Below, piece after piece: positions 10,357 to 19,565 of a stretch of 64,000 nucleotides of DNA; within the stretch, counting starts at the first letter, position 1, and the number at the start of each line of letters is the position of its first letter. The stretch is from contig JAAUOM010000001.1 of assembly GCA_012034865.1 (NCBI GenBank), positions 124,001 through 188,000 on the forward strand, in the 5' to 3' direction. Both the position numbers and the translations under genes were made by a program. The DNA comes from Acaryochloris sp. CRU_2_0. Lineage in GTDB: Bacteria; Cyanobacteriota; Cyanobacteriia; Thermosynechococcales; Thermosynechococcaceae. Under the pieces are notes generated by a model. That model made no database searches. It was not told the DNA's origin and was given only the letters and a program-made list of their open reading frames with translations.

Positions 10357-11653
10357 GGTTGGAGCCTTTTAGTTTCCAATAGGGCAGGATTTACATCAAA
10401 CCAGCGCTGCTGACCATCCCGATATTCAAAGACAAATAGACTCCGCAGGAGTGCTTGGTACTCTGGTTCCTCACCGACTTCCTTATTCTGTTGAATCTGA
10501 TCCAGTAACTGCCACTGCTGATCGGTCACTGCCAATCCCAAATCATCCCGATACCCCTTAATCACTCTTTCTAGACAACTGCGAGATAGCGGTGGATCTT
10601 CTTGCTGTAAACAGCTATAGAGCAGCACCAGCAAGTTACGCACATGCCCACCACTGATCTGACACAAACGATCTAGGGTTTGGGGGTCATCGAATACCTG
10701 GGTGACTTGTTCTTGCTGCTGCTGTGGATTCAACTGGGGAAAAGCTCTGGCAAGTACCATCTTCCTCAGCAATGCTATGCCCTCTACGTGCTGGCTACCA
10801 TCATTTAACTGCACTGGAACCATAGGTAAAACTTTGGGTTGTACTCCAAATCGGTTTACAAGCAGCCCCAAGTCACTAGAGAAGATCAAAGATAACGGAA
10901 TGGTGTAAACCAGATGACAGTGCAGTTTTTTTAACTGTTCTCCGCGATCTACAAATAAATACTCTGGTTGACTACGACCGGATGGTTTACAAGCGCCATT
11001 CACCCGATCTAGATTGTCCACAATAATCACCAACCTCTTCTTACCCTGCTGCTGCAATTTTTGTGGGCAGGTTCCAGTAGTTCTTGGTTGATGGCTTCCA
11101 ATAAACTATTGGTTCGGGGTTCGAGAAATTGCCGGAGTTGACTCCGTAGGTTGGGACTATCTTTGGTTCTAGCGGTTAGTTTGCCAATCCCAACGGATAG
11201 CCCTGCCTCAAAACTCAGATCAACTGGAGTTTTCAAGAAGTTGGCAATTTCTTTGAAGAGGCTAGCAAAGTATCCTGGCTTAAATTGGATGTGAACAGCT
11301 TCCAGACTTTCGCTGACTTGACGGGCGATCGCCAGCAGAATATCACTAACATCCACATCCCCAACATCCAGATCTTTGTCGGACTCGAAGTAAACCACAG
11401 GGAAGCCTTGATGCTCTAGATCAGCTTGCAGCCGCCGTAGCTCCGTAGATTTACCACAGCCAATATGTCCCGTGAAGAGTTGGCAGTTTGGCTCATCATC
11501 CGCAAGGACAATAGTTCGCCCCAACTCTTGAATAATATTGCTCCCTCGGACAGATGAGAAATCAATATAGTACTGGCGATCTTCCTGATTGCCTACCACC
11601 AGGGTCTTACTGGGGTTACAAGCTCTGAAAAACCTAGCGAGATCGAGTGACAT
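10353..11653 (-). pseudogene. P-loop ATPase partner of the STAND protein, interrupted by a frameshift
   Basis: The gene encodes one ATPase in two frames. The first part (ATG 11653, MSLDLARFFRACNP, preceded by GGAAGG) has Walker A GHIGCGKST and runs to a stop near 11027. The second part continues in another frame with QQQGKKRLVIIVDNLDRV, a Walker B strand, and ends at 10353. The break lies in an A5 tract at about 11066-11070; six A residues would restore EPAHKKLQQQGKK. The protein is likely an AAA-type partner NTPase of the coupled STAND gene. If the frameshift is real, Walker A and Walker B are on separate polypeptides and the ATPase is dead. A second start codon (TTG 11057) could yield a C-terminal fragment. 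Confidence 0.8.
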
Positions 11654-11996
11654 GGGTATAGAGCCTTCCTTCACGAGGTTTGCGGCGTCTGACACTTCTG
11701 ATGAGTTGCTCAAGAATGACAACCCAGCCCTTGCAAAGTATCTATTCAATTTTCAGGGAGTTTTTAACTTCTTACGCAAGTAGAAGTGAGTAATACCAAT
11801 TCTTGAAGAACATGCACTAAATTAAAATGGCTAGAATATCTAGCAATAAAAGAGTATTACAATGCACAACCCTCTTTTATCAGACTGGGGTGAAAGCTTG
11901 ATTTTTCGTTAGCTGAAATAACGCAAACACGTTCAAAATTCCTGGAATGACAAAAGAGGGATATCAGTATAATCAAATTGAGTCTGGTCGATCGCC

Positions 11997-13892
11997 ATGA
12001 AAATTCTGATTGTAGAAGATGATGCGGGGGCGGCTGAGATCCTACAAAAGGCGCTGACCGCTCAGCAATATCTGGTTGAGCTTGCCAGTGATGGTCAGGC
12101 AGGGTGGGATCTGACCGAGGTGTTTGCCTATGACTTAATTTTATTGGATGTGAAATTGCCAAAATTGGATGGCATCAACTTTTGCAAACAGCTTCGTGCG
12201 CAGGGCGATCGCACCCCCATTATCTTGTTAACCGCTCAGGATAGTAGCACCAATAAAGTTGTTGGATTAGATGCTGGAGCCGATGATTACGTCGTTAAAC
12301 CCTATGACGTAGATGAGTTATTAGCCCGAATGCGGGCATTATTGCGTCGAGGGGGTGCGCCCTTATCGCCCGTTTTGGAGTGGAATTCTGTCTGCCTAGA
12401 CCCCAATAGTTGTGAAGTTACTTACAACGAGCAGCTCTTGCGTTTCACGGCTAAGGAATATTCGTTACTGGAGCTTTTCTTACGGAACACTCATCGAGTA
12501 TTTAGCCAAAGTGCCCTGCTCGATCGCCTCTGGTCCCTGGAAGAATACCCGACTGAAAATACCGTCAGGGCACATATCAAGAGCCTGCGCCGAAAACTTA
12601 AACAAGCTGGGGCAGGAGCCGATTTTATTGAAACAGTTTATGGGCTAGGATACCGACTGAAAACAAAAGAGTCGGACATCAAGAATCCAGAAGAGATAGA
12701 AGTTCAGGGAAGCGGAAAAGAGAACCGCTCACCTCCAGAGCCAATTACCGTTTCTCAAACCCTTTTACCCTCAGAGTTGTCGGCTATTTGGGCACGATCT
12801 AAGGAAAAGTATGGCAAGCGTGTCATGGCTTTGGAACAGGCTGTAGCCTCTTGGCGAAAAGGCAAACTTGATGCAGGATTGCAGCAAGCGGCTCAACAAG
12901 AAGCGCATACTTTGAAGGGATCATTAGGCAGCTTCGGTTTCCTGAAAGCTGAGCGTTTATCTTGTGAAATTGAACAGATATTGCAGACTGGAACTCAATT
13001 CAATCAAGCTCAGATAGAGCACCTCTCTAAGCTAGTTGAGGCATTACAGCAGGAATTAGAAAAACCGTCAGTAAGTTCAGCAATAACAGATCCTCACCCC
13101 ATGACCCTAAAGCAAGGGTCTCGACTATTAATTGTGGGCGACGATCCAGAATTGACCCCGGCATTAAGTTCAGAAGCAGTAGCCTGGGGAATTCAGGTTG
13201 AGACTGCTTGCAATTTATGCCAAGCCCGAACTGCGATCGCTCATTCTCGACCGGATGTGATCCTGCTCGATCTGGGTTTTCCTGACTCGAAAGACAAAGG
13301 TTTACAGCTCTTAGCTGAGTTGGCGAAGGCGCGATCGCCCATTCCAGTAATGGTATTGACAGAAGCTGAAGGTTTGAGCGATCGCAGGGAAGTGGCGCGC
13401 TTGGGCGCACAGGGTTTTCTGCAAAAGCCAATCCCTCCAGCTCAAGTGATGCAGCAAATTGTTCAAGTTCTGCAACAATCTGGTTCGCCCAGTGCCAAAC
13501 TGCTGATTGTGGACGACGATCCGCAACTGCTGGATGTTTTGCGCGGATTACTGGAACCGTGGGGATTTAAACTCACCCTATTAGACAATACAAAACAATT
13601 CTGGGAAATCCTAGAGCAAACAGATCCCGACTTGCTAATTTTGGATGTGGAGATACCAAACTTCAACGGCATTGATCTATGCCAGGTCGTGCGCAACGAC
13701 CCACACTGGAGTAATCTTCCTATCCTGTTTTTATCGGCTCATACAGAAGCAGAGGTGGTTAATCAGGTCTTTACGGTAGGTGCAGATGACTTTGTCAATA
13801 AACCCATCGTGGCAGCAGAACTTGTGGTTCGCATCCTGAATCGTTTACAGCGAACTCAAACCCTCCGTCAACTGGCACAACCGCAAGTTTAA
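11997..13892 (+). CDS. Multi-domain response regulator: REC, winged helix, Hpt, REC, REC
   Basis: This 631-residue protein has a first receiver domain (1-120, phospho-acceptor Asp51 in LILLDVKLP, KPYD switch Lys) and an OmpR/PhoB winged-helix DNA-binding domain (about 130-225, ENTVRAHIKSLRRKL). A histidine phosphotransfer domain (about 255-355) has HTLKGSLGSFG. Two more receivers follow at about 375-495 and 500-620. The middle receiver has VGDDPE in place of the usual acidic triplet but keeps an Asp (LLDLGFP). It can bind DNA and pass phosphate internally. It lies just upstream of a histidine kinase, a small receiver and the RiPP genes, and is the best candidate to bind the TTCACA direct repeats there. 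Confidence 0.9.
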   Translation: MKILIVEDDAGAAEILQKALTAQQYLVELASDGQAGWDLTEVFAYDLILLDVKLPKLDGINFCKQLRAQGDRTPIILLTAQDSSTNKVVGLDAGADDYVVKPYDVDELLARMRALLRRGGAPLSPVLEWNSVCLDPNSCEVTYNEQLLRFTAKEYSLLELFLRNTHRVFSQSALLDRLWSLEEYPTENTVRAHIKSLRRKLKQAGAGADFIETVYGLGYRLKTKESDIKNPEEIEVQGSGKENRSPPEPITVSQTLLPSELSAIWARSKEKYGKRVMALEQAVASWRKGKLDAGLQQAAQQEAHTLKGSLGSFGFLKAERLSCEIEQILQTGTQFNQAQIEHLSKLVEALQQELEKPSVSSAITDPHPMTLKQGSRLLIVGDDPELTPALSSEAVAWGIQVETACNLCQARTAIAHSRPDVILLDLGFPDSKDKGLQLLAELAKARSPIPVMVLTEAEGLSDRREVARLGAQGFLQKPIPPAQVMQQIVQVLQQSGSPSAKLLIVDDDPQLLDVLRGLLEPWGFKLTLLDNTKQFWEILEQTDPDLLILDVEIPNFNGIDLCQVVRNDPHWSNLPILFLSAHTEAEVVNQVFTVGADDFVNKPIVAAELVVRILNRLQRTQTLRQLAQPQV

Positions 13893-13896
13893 AAGA

Positions 13897-13914
13897 TTCA
13901 CAACTTATTCACAC
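13897..13914 (+). promoter_or_regulatory. TTCACA-N5-TTCACAC direct repeat upstream of the histidine kinase
   Basis: Two TTCACA hexamers start at 13897 and 13908, an 11-bp period, which is the geometry of binding sites for tandem OmpR/PhoB-type regulators. The same arrangement recurs at 16766 and 23060. A possible -10 (TATATT) begins 24 bases after the repeat, at 13938. The assignment to the neighbouring response regulator is inference. Confidence 0.6.
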
Positions 13915-14050
13915 TGGTTCTTGATCTTAAAACTAGATATATTGGCTGCAAAAGCTTGCCGATCAGAGCTTTGTTAAAATTGGATGAGATTATTTATTTT
14001 TTGAATTGTGCGATCGCACAACCGAACATCAAGTTAGCCTAACAGGTTAA

Positions 14051-16388
14051 ATGAAAATCAAGCAAAAATTAATTCTCAGTTATCTGGCTATCTCTCTTGT
14101 AGGGACAATTGCCAGTTTGCTTGGCATTCAAAACATGAATAAGGTTCATAAAGGATTTGATCGCATTGCCAACCAGACCATTCCTGTCAAAAATGAGCTT
14201 AATGAACTTGAGCGGTCTATTAGTAACATTATCAGATGCACAAATGAATTTGTTTTTTTGAATAAAAATAGAGGCTTATTTGAAAAAAGCAAGTCAAAAA
14301 GAGATATCAAAAATGATCCTTCAGAATCTTTGGAAACAAAACTGCAAGACGAAATAAATGAGGTAAAAGTAGATGAGCAAAATTATCAAAAATCTTTAAT
14401 TAGATATAAAGATCTGATTAGTTTGTACTTTCCTGAAGAGAAGATATACGTAGAAAGAATTGAGAAATCAAGCGATAAAGTTATAAATACATCCAAACAA
14501 ATAATTGGTTTTGAAAAAAATAACTTAGAGCTTCAAGTTTTTCTAAAACAAAGAGAACTCGATCAAAATAGAGAAATTTTTAGCGTCGCTATTCAAGATG
14601 CTCTTGAGCACGAACGTATTGAACTAGAAGAACGAAAATTAAGCTTACACTCGACTCTTAAAATTGCTGATCAAGAAACTTTTATTTTTAGTATTTTTAA
14701 TGTATTTCTAGCTATTACTTTAGGTGTTTTTACTTCGATTTCTGTATCAAGACCCATTGAGAAACTAAAAACTGTAGCAATTGCTATTGGCAAAGGCAAG
14801 CTAGAAAGCAGAACAAATTTTTTGTCAACAGATGAGTTGGGTATTAGCGCAAACCTTTAACGAAATGGCTGAAGATTTGCAGCAATACATTGCTGATATT
14901 CAGCAAGCAAAAGAATATAATTCTCTTCTGGCAACTGCTTTAGAGAATGTAACCGATGCAATTGAAATTACAGATCGTGAAGCGAAATATTTATACGTCA
15001 ACCCAGCCTTTGAAAACATTACAGGCTATACAAAACAGGAAGTACTCAGTCAGACCCCTGCTTTGCTCAGGAGTGGCAAGCACAACCCAGATTTTTATCA
15101 AGAGATGCTTGAGACGGTTGTGAGGAAACAAATCTGGCATGGCGTTCTGATCAGCAAACACAAGGATGGGACACTCTACGATCAAGAAGTGACGCTTTCT
15201 CCGATTGTGAACGAGGCAGGTTTGCTAACTCATATTGTCGGAGTTAAGCGAGATATCACTCAGCGCAAGCGCATGGAGGCAATTCTGCGAGAGGCAGAGC
15301 GACGCTGGCGCACATTACTAGAGAGTGTACATCTTGTCGTTATCGGACTGAATCGCTCAGGTGAAGTTGAGTATGCAAATCCTTTCTTCTTAGAATTAAG
15401 TGGGTATACCCACGCAGAAGTGATGGGCAAAAACTGGTTTGAGTATTTCCTGCCACACCCTCAAAGACAGTCAGTGGAAGGTTACTTCCTGGATATTTTG
15501 GAGGGGGATTTTCAAACTCACTATCAAAACTCAATTCTCACTAAATTTGGTGAAGAAAAGATCATTGCCTGGAATAACACCCTCCTGCAAACACCCCAGG
15601 GAGAAATCATTGGCACGATGAGCATTGGCGAAGATATTACAGAACGCCAAGCGATCGCACGCATGAAGGATGAATTCATCTCTGTGGTTAGCCACGAACT
15701 GCGGACTCCCCTCGCCGCAATTCAAGGTGGGCTAAGCCTGCTTGCCAGTGGGTTGATGTCTGCTCAGACAGATAAAGGTCGCCGTGTCATTGAAATTGCT
15801 GCTGAAAGTGTCGATCACTTGGTACTGCTGGTTAATGACATCCTGGAAGTGGAACGGCTGGAGTTAGGAAAGCTGCGGTTGTCGAAGCAATCCTGCAATG
15901 CTGCTGAACTGATGCTGAAAGCCCAGGATCAGATGCAGATAATGGCCAAGCGGGCAGGTATTACGCTATCGGTGAGTCCTCAAACTATCTTATTCAAGGC
16001 TGACCCCGATCGCATTATTCAGGTGCTAACGAATCTACTCGGCAATGCGATCAAATTTTCTGCCAGAGACTCTACTGTCTACTTAAATGTAGCGTTATCA
16101 GAAGCAGAAGAGAGCCTATTGTTTACAGTTAAAGACCAGGGGCGTGGCATCCCTATCGAAAATCTGGACAGTATCTTCGAGCGTTTTCACCAAGTGGATG
16201 CCTCCGATTCTCGCAAAAAAGGAGGCACAGGTTTAGGATTAGCAATCTGCCGGAGCATTGTCCAGCAGCATGGTGGGCGGATTTGGGCTGAAAGTGCGTT
16301 AGGAGAGGGCAGCAGCTTTTTCTTCAGCTTGCCCAGGCTAACAACGGAGGACGAAAACAATGACAACCAAGAAAATCTTGGTGATTGA
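14051..16388 (+). pseudogene. Sensor histidine kinase (4HB sensor, HAMP, PAS, PAS, HisKA, HATPase) broken by a frameshift in HAMP
   Basis: The first frame (14051-14860) gives an N-terminal membrane segment, a long helical sensor like the four-helix-bundle domain of chemoreceptors, a second span near residues 215-238 and the first part of a HAMP domain ending STDELG. The HAMP consensus then continues in another frame (LAQTFNEMAEDLQQY, open from 14832) with two PAS domains, the H-box VVSHELRTPLAA, the N-box LTNLLGNAIKF and the G-boxes DQGRGIP and GGTGLGLAI. Restoring the expected DELGVLAQTFNEM needs two bases (GT) near 14840-14845. As it stands, a membrane sensor fragment and possibly a soluble PAS-kinase fragment (weak ATG 14832) are made. 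Confidence 0.85.
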
Positions 16389-16740
16389 AGATGAAGAGGG
16401 TCTGCGGGAAATTATTCAGTTCTCGTTAGAAGCAGTAGCCGGATGGGATGTTATCGGCGCTGCATCAGGAAGCGAAGGGATAGCCATAGCTCAGACCGAG
16501 CAGCCGGATGCCATTTTGCTGGATGTGATGATGCCCGACATGGATGGCATTGCCACATTTGAGCACTTACAGGCCAATCCTTTGACTGAGCATATCCCCA
16601 CGATTTTTGTGACGGCCAAGGCCAGAAATAGCGAACAACAGCAGTTTATAGATTTAGGCATCGCTGGCTTAATTACAAAGCCGATCAAGGCTCAAGACTT
16701 AGTTGAGCAGATCCAAGGGATTCTCAACTGGCAAGGATAA
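16360..16740 (+). CDS. Single-domain response regulator
   Basis: This 126-residue protein is a lone receiver with the acidic residues in VIEDEEG, phospho-acceptor Asp55 (ILLDVMMPDMDG), the conserved Thr in FVTAKA and the switch Lys in TKPI. There is no output domain, so it probably relays phosphate, for instance to the Hpt domain of the large regulator upstream. It overlaps the histidine kinase by 29 bases and has a good ribosome binding site (GGAGG), so the two are coupled. Confidence 0.92.
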   Translation: MTTKKILVIEDEEGLREIIQFSLEAVAGWDVIGAASGSEGIAIAQTEQPDAILLDVMMPDMDGIATFEHLQANPLTEHIPTIFVTAKARNSEQQQFIDLGIAGLITKPIKAQDLVEQIQGILNWQG

Positions 16741-16765
16741 AATGTATCAAATTTTACCGTTTTTA

Positions 16766-16783
16766 TTCACAAAATATTCACAC
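16766..16783 (+). promoter_or_regulatory. TTCACA-N5-TTCACAC direct repeat upstream of the RiPP precursor
   Basis: TTCACA starts at 16766 and 16777 (11-bp period), 98 bases before the precursor ATG. This is the second of three identical arrangements in the window, and the likely control site of the RiPP operon. Confidence 0.6.
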
Positions 16784-16880
16784 TCCTTTTCTAACTTCAT
16801 ATCAAAGACGGGTTAAGGACTGATTAATAACTACAGCCAATCCCGTCTGAAAATAGTTTCAAGAAAAAGGAGACCTAAAA

Positions 16881-17027
16881 ATGTCTACTTCGAATTTCAA
16901 TGCTTCGGCGCTATTTCTGACTTCCGAAACCTTTATCAAAGATTTGTCAGAAAAAGATGAGTCTATGATTGCTGGTGGACGTCATGGACGCGGCGGCGGA
17001 CGGACTCGCACCCGCACTCGTGGTTAA
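16881..17027 (+). CDS. RiPP precursor peptide with double-glycine leader and Arg/Thr core
   Basis: This 48-residue peptide has a strong ribosome binding site (AAGGAGA). The leader (1-33) ends in LSEKDESMIAGG. It fits the double-glycine leader pattern LSxxELxxIxGG at L-12, S-11, I-4, G-2 and G-1, with acidic D-8 and E-7. Cleavage by a C39 peptidase after Gly33 would release a 15-residue core, RHGRGGGRTRTRTRG. The core has no Cys and no Ser. The only hydroxyl residues are three Thr, each between Arg residues. Downstream lie an APH-like kinase, a HopA1-like lyase, a C39 peptidase, an exporter and an adaptor. Together these predict Thr phosphorylation and elimination to dehydrobutyrine, cleavage and export. 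Lanthionine rings cannot form. The product itself is inference. Confidence 0.85.
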   Translation: MSTSNFNASALFLTSETFIKDLSEKDESMIAGGRHGRGGGRTRTRTRG

Positions 17028-17067
17028 ATCTATCGAGAAAGTTGAGATCTTGTATTGCGCGCTAAGT

Positions 17068-17154
17068 AGCTGGGTAAGTACTAAATTTAAGATATTCATG
17101 GCTGAAAAGCTTATGCGCTCTTAAAAAATTCCTACCTCTAGTACTCACCCAACT
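17068..17154 (+). terminator. Long inverted repeat between precursor and kinase genes (candidate attenuator)
   Basis: The arms AGCTGGGTAAGTACTA (17068-17083) and TAGTACTCACCCAACT (17139-17154) pair at 14 of 16 positions, the other two being possible wobble pairs. Inside, TTTAAGA (17086-17092) pairs with TCTTAAA (17119-17125). A structure here could cap the abundant precursor transcript while letting some transcription through to the enzymes, as in many RiPP operons. No U-tract follows the outer arm directly, so intrinsic termination is uncertain. Confidence 0.5.
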
Positions 17155-17160
17155 CTAAAA

Positions 17161-17172
17161 TAGGAATTCCTA
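17161..17172. repeat. 12-bp perfect palindrome TAGGAATTCCTA
   Basis: A perfect palindrome sits 73 bases before the kinase start and is followed by a G7 run and T5. It could be a protein-binding site. Nothing else supports a function. Confidence 0.3.
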
Positions 17173-17244
17173 AGGGGGGGTTTTTACCATCGCTAAAATG
17201 TCGATGTTAAAAGCCCTTACTCCTATTCTGTCGGGAATAACCAA

Positions 17245-18450
17245 ATGCAGGAAACGACATTTTTATTAGGAACTCAAAATGTTTTTGAGTATCTAATTGC
17301 ACAAGGGTTTTGTGAGCCAGAAGAGAAAAATTTAAGCCAGATCTATCCCAAAATTTGTAAAAATTTTAATTTACTGGTTAGTCTACCCAATCATCGCCAC
17401 CTGTTGTTGAAACAGGAGCCTCACAATCGCCTAGGGAAGACTCGTGGCGAGTTATTGAAAGAATGGCAAATTTATGATTTTATCCACAAATTTCCCAGAC
17501 TTAACCCTATTCTCTCTATAATCGCAGAGGCAATTCATTTTGATGCAAGTCATTCAATTATTATTTTTGACTATCTTCATGATTATTGTGATCTAGACGA
17601 GTTTTATACCCAAGAACCTATTTTTCCCACGGCGATGGTCTCCGACTGGCCTTTGGCCATCGCAACGGCAATCGGTGCAGTATTAGCAACCATTCATCGG
17701 ACAACATTCGACTGTCTGGAGTACAAAGATTTCTTATCTAAGCAGTGTGCAGACCTCGACCACCCCCCTAGCCCGCTGCACGGATTGGAAAGGCTTAAGC
17801 CCGAAATTTTTGCTGAGGTCTCTGCGGACGGTCTGAAATTCTTTGAACTCTATCAGCGCCACGCTAGCCTTGGAAAAGCAATTTTAGAACTGAATAAAGC
17901 ATTTGATGCCTGCTGCTTAACCCATAACGATCTGAAGCTGAATAACATTCTCCTCCACCTGGAATGGGAGCAAATCCTCGCCAAAAAAGAGAAATCGACC
18001 AGTCCGCTCCGATTCATTGATTGGGAAAAATGGAGTTGGGGCGATCCTGCCTTTGATTTAGGGACACTGATCGCCAGTTATCTCAAAATTTGGCTCAGCA
18101 GTTTAGCCATTGATCCAGAGATTGATATTGAAACTGCCTTAAGTTTGGCAACCACACCACTAGAGGTGCTGCAACCCTCAATCATTGCCCTCACTCAATC
18201 CTATTTTGCGTGCTTTCCAAAAATTCTGAGTCGTCGCCCAGATTTTTTGAACCGAGTGGTGCAATTTACGGGTCTGGCTTTGATTGAAAGAATTCGGGCC
18301 ATGGTTCACTATCAAGAACCCTTTGACAACATCGGCATCTGTATGCTGCAAGTTGCCAAAACTTTGTTATGCGATCCACAGCAAGCACTGCCAATTATTT
18401 TTGGCATCAGTGCATCTGAATTGACTCCTGCTGTTCTGCTTCCTACTTGA
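17245..18450 (+). CDS. APH-like RiPP kinase (predicted Thr kinase of the dehydratase pair)
   Basis: This 401-residue protein has the aminoglycoside-phosphotransferase/protein-kinase-like fold. A lysine-containing N-lobe (HLLLKQEP) precedes the catalytic loop CLTHNDLKLNNILLH (Brenner-type HxDxxxxN) near residues 229-243 and the metal-binding LRFIDWEKWSWGDPAFDLG near 255-274. In thioamitide and class V lanthipeptide pathways an APH-like kinase works with a HopA1-like protein to dehydrate Ser/Thr. The gene next door here is such a HopA1 protein, so this one probably phosphorylates the precursor Thr residues. It starts 217 bases after the precursor. Confidence 0.8.
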   Translation: MQETTFLLGTQNVFEYLIAQGFCEPEEKNLSQIYPKICKNFNLLVSLPNHRHLLLKQEPHNRLGKTRGELLKEWQIYDFIHKFPRLNPILSIIAEAIHFDASHSIIIFDYLHDYCDLDEFYTQEPIFPTAMVSDWPLAIATAIGAVLATIHRTTFDCLEYKDFLSKQCADLDHPPSPLHGLERLKPEIFAEVSADGLKFFELYQRHASLGKAILELNKAFDACCLTHNDLKLNNILLHLEWEQILAKKEKSTSPLRFIDWEKWSWGDPAFDLGTLIASYLKIWLSSLAIDPEIDIETALSLATTPLEVLQPSIIALTQSYFACFPKILSRRPDFLNRVVQFTGLALIERIRAMVHYQEPFDNIGICMLQVAKTLLCDPQQALPIIFGISASELTPAVLLPT

Positions 18451-18461
18451 GGATTGACCCT

Positions 18462-19565
18462 ATGCTGAATCCTCCGTCAACGCAATTGCCAGATCCTTGT
18501 TTTCAGCAACTCTTAGACGTTTCTGCTGACATCGTCAACTATGTTCAGATTCAAGCCAACTTCTGTATCACTCATCCCCATTACCCACCTCTGGAACTTG
18601 CGGCTGAGGTAATTGCACGGTTGCAGCAACTGCCGATGACTCTTCAGCAGAAGTATCTGAATCTGCAATTGCGGAATTTTCTCTATGACATCTATTTCAC
18701 GAGTGAACAGAGAATGAATACTGCAACCGCAGCCGATTCGCCATTGGATTGCCCTCTAGAGAACAATAGGACAAGAGGGCTAGACCTGGAGTTTTACCAA
18801 AGATTACACAACAGTAATAGCGGCAAAGGTTTCTTTGACTCTGGCTGGTTTGTGCTCACAGAGGAGCGAGATCGCACCCTTGCCGTTAAAAAGCAAGGTT
18901 TGACACTCCATATTGATCGCGATCGCCATCTACACCTCGCCCAGCAATCTGCCAGTATGGGCGATTGGGTTGCCATCCGCATGCCCAGCAATCGAGTTGA
19001 AGCGGGATTTTATGTTGCGGTTGGCAATGCCGGTTTTATCGATGACTGCGATCAAAATGATCGGTCTGAGCGGGTGGAAATCTTTTTTAACTTGAGTCCT
19101 GAAGGTGCGATCGCGCTGATGCAAGCGATCACCCAACAACTCAACAATATTGATATCCCCTTCACCTTTAGGGCTCTATCTGATCCTGCCAATTATGGGC
19201 GCTCCGATGCAGGCGTTCTCTGCTTTGACCAAAACAACTATGAAGTCGTCAGACAAGTTCTGCAAACGGTTTATCCTGAAAACCAATTGCATTTTCAGCC
19301 GTCAACGCCGCTATTTACCAAGTTACTGGCACCGGGACTCGGTTTAGCAGAATCCCCCACTGATGAATTGATGACCCCAACCAGTTTTGGCATGAATCGC
19401 TGCCAAATCGTTGCCAATGGCTTATTGGCAGCTTGGCAAACTGGCAATTCACCAGCAGATCGAATGAATGCCATCCGCCAACAATTCTCTCAGCTTGGCC
19501 TTGACTGGTATCGTCCTTATCTCAATCCCGACGCTCAGGATATCTACACCCCCTTGGACCTATGA
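18462..19565 (+). CDS. HopA1-family protein (predicted phospho-Thr lyase of the RiPP pathway)
   Basis: This 367-residue protein ends with the HopA1 effector-like domain (about residues 95-360), seen in blocks such as DSGWFVLTEERDRTLAVKKQGL, RMPSNRVEAGFYVAVGNAG and FTFRALSDPANYGRSDAGVLCF. HopA1-type proteins act as lyases that remove phosphate from modified Ser/Thr in thioamitide and class V lanthipeptide biosynthesis. The ATG at 18462 has TGAGGA eight bases upstream and is preferred over a TTG at 18447. The TGAGGA uses the stop codon of the kinase gene, and the end overlaps the C39 gene by ATGA, so kinase, lyase and peptidase are translationally coupled. Confidence 0.82.
   Translation: MLNPPSTQLPDPCFQQLLDVSADIVNYVQIQANFCITHPHYPPLELAAEVIARLQQLPMTLQQKYLNLQLRNFLYDIYFTSEQRMNTATAADSPLDCPLENNRTRGLDLEFYQRLHNSNSGKGFFDSGWFVLTEERDRTLAVKKQGLTLHIDRDRHLHLAQQSASMGDWVAIRMPSNRVEAGFYVAVGNAGFIDDCDQNDRSERVEIFFNLSPEGAIALMQAITQQLNNIDIPFTFRALSDPANYGRSDAGVLCFDQNNYEVVRQVLQTVYPENQLHFQPSTPLFTKLLAPGLGLAESPTDELMTPTSFGMNRCQIVANGLLAAWQTGNSPADRMNAIRQQFSQLGLDWYRPYLNPDAQDIYTPLDL

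Noticed and set aside
11857-12162. 101-codon minus-strand ORF over the start of the response regulator
   Set aside because: It overlaps the conserved receiver domain on the other strand and has no recognisable sequence or ribosome binding site.
17022-17027. Lanthipeptide call for the 48-aa precursor
   Set aside because: The peptide contains no Cys and no cyclase gene is present, so lanthionine formation is not possible.
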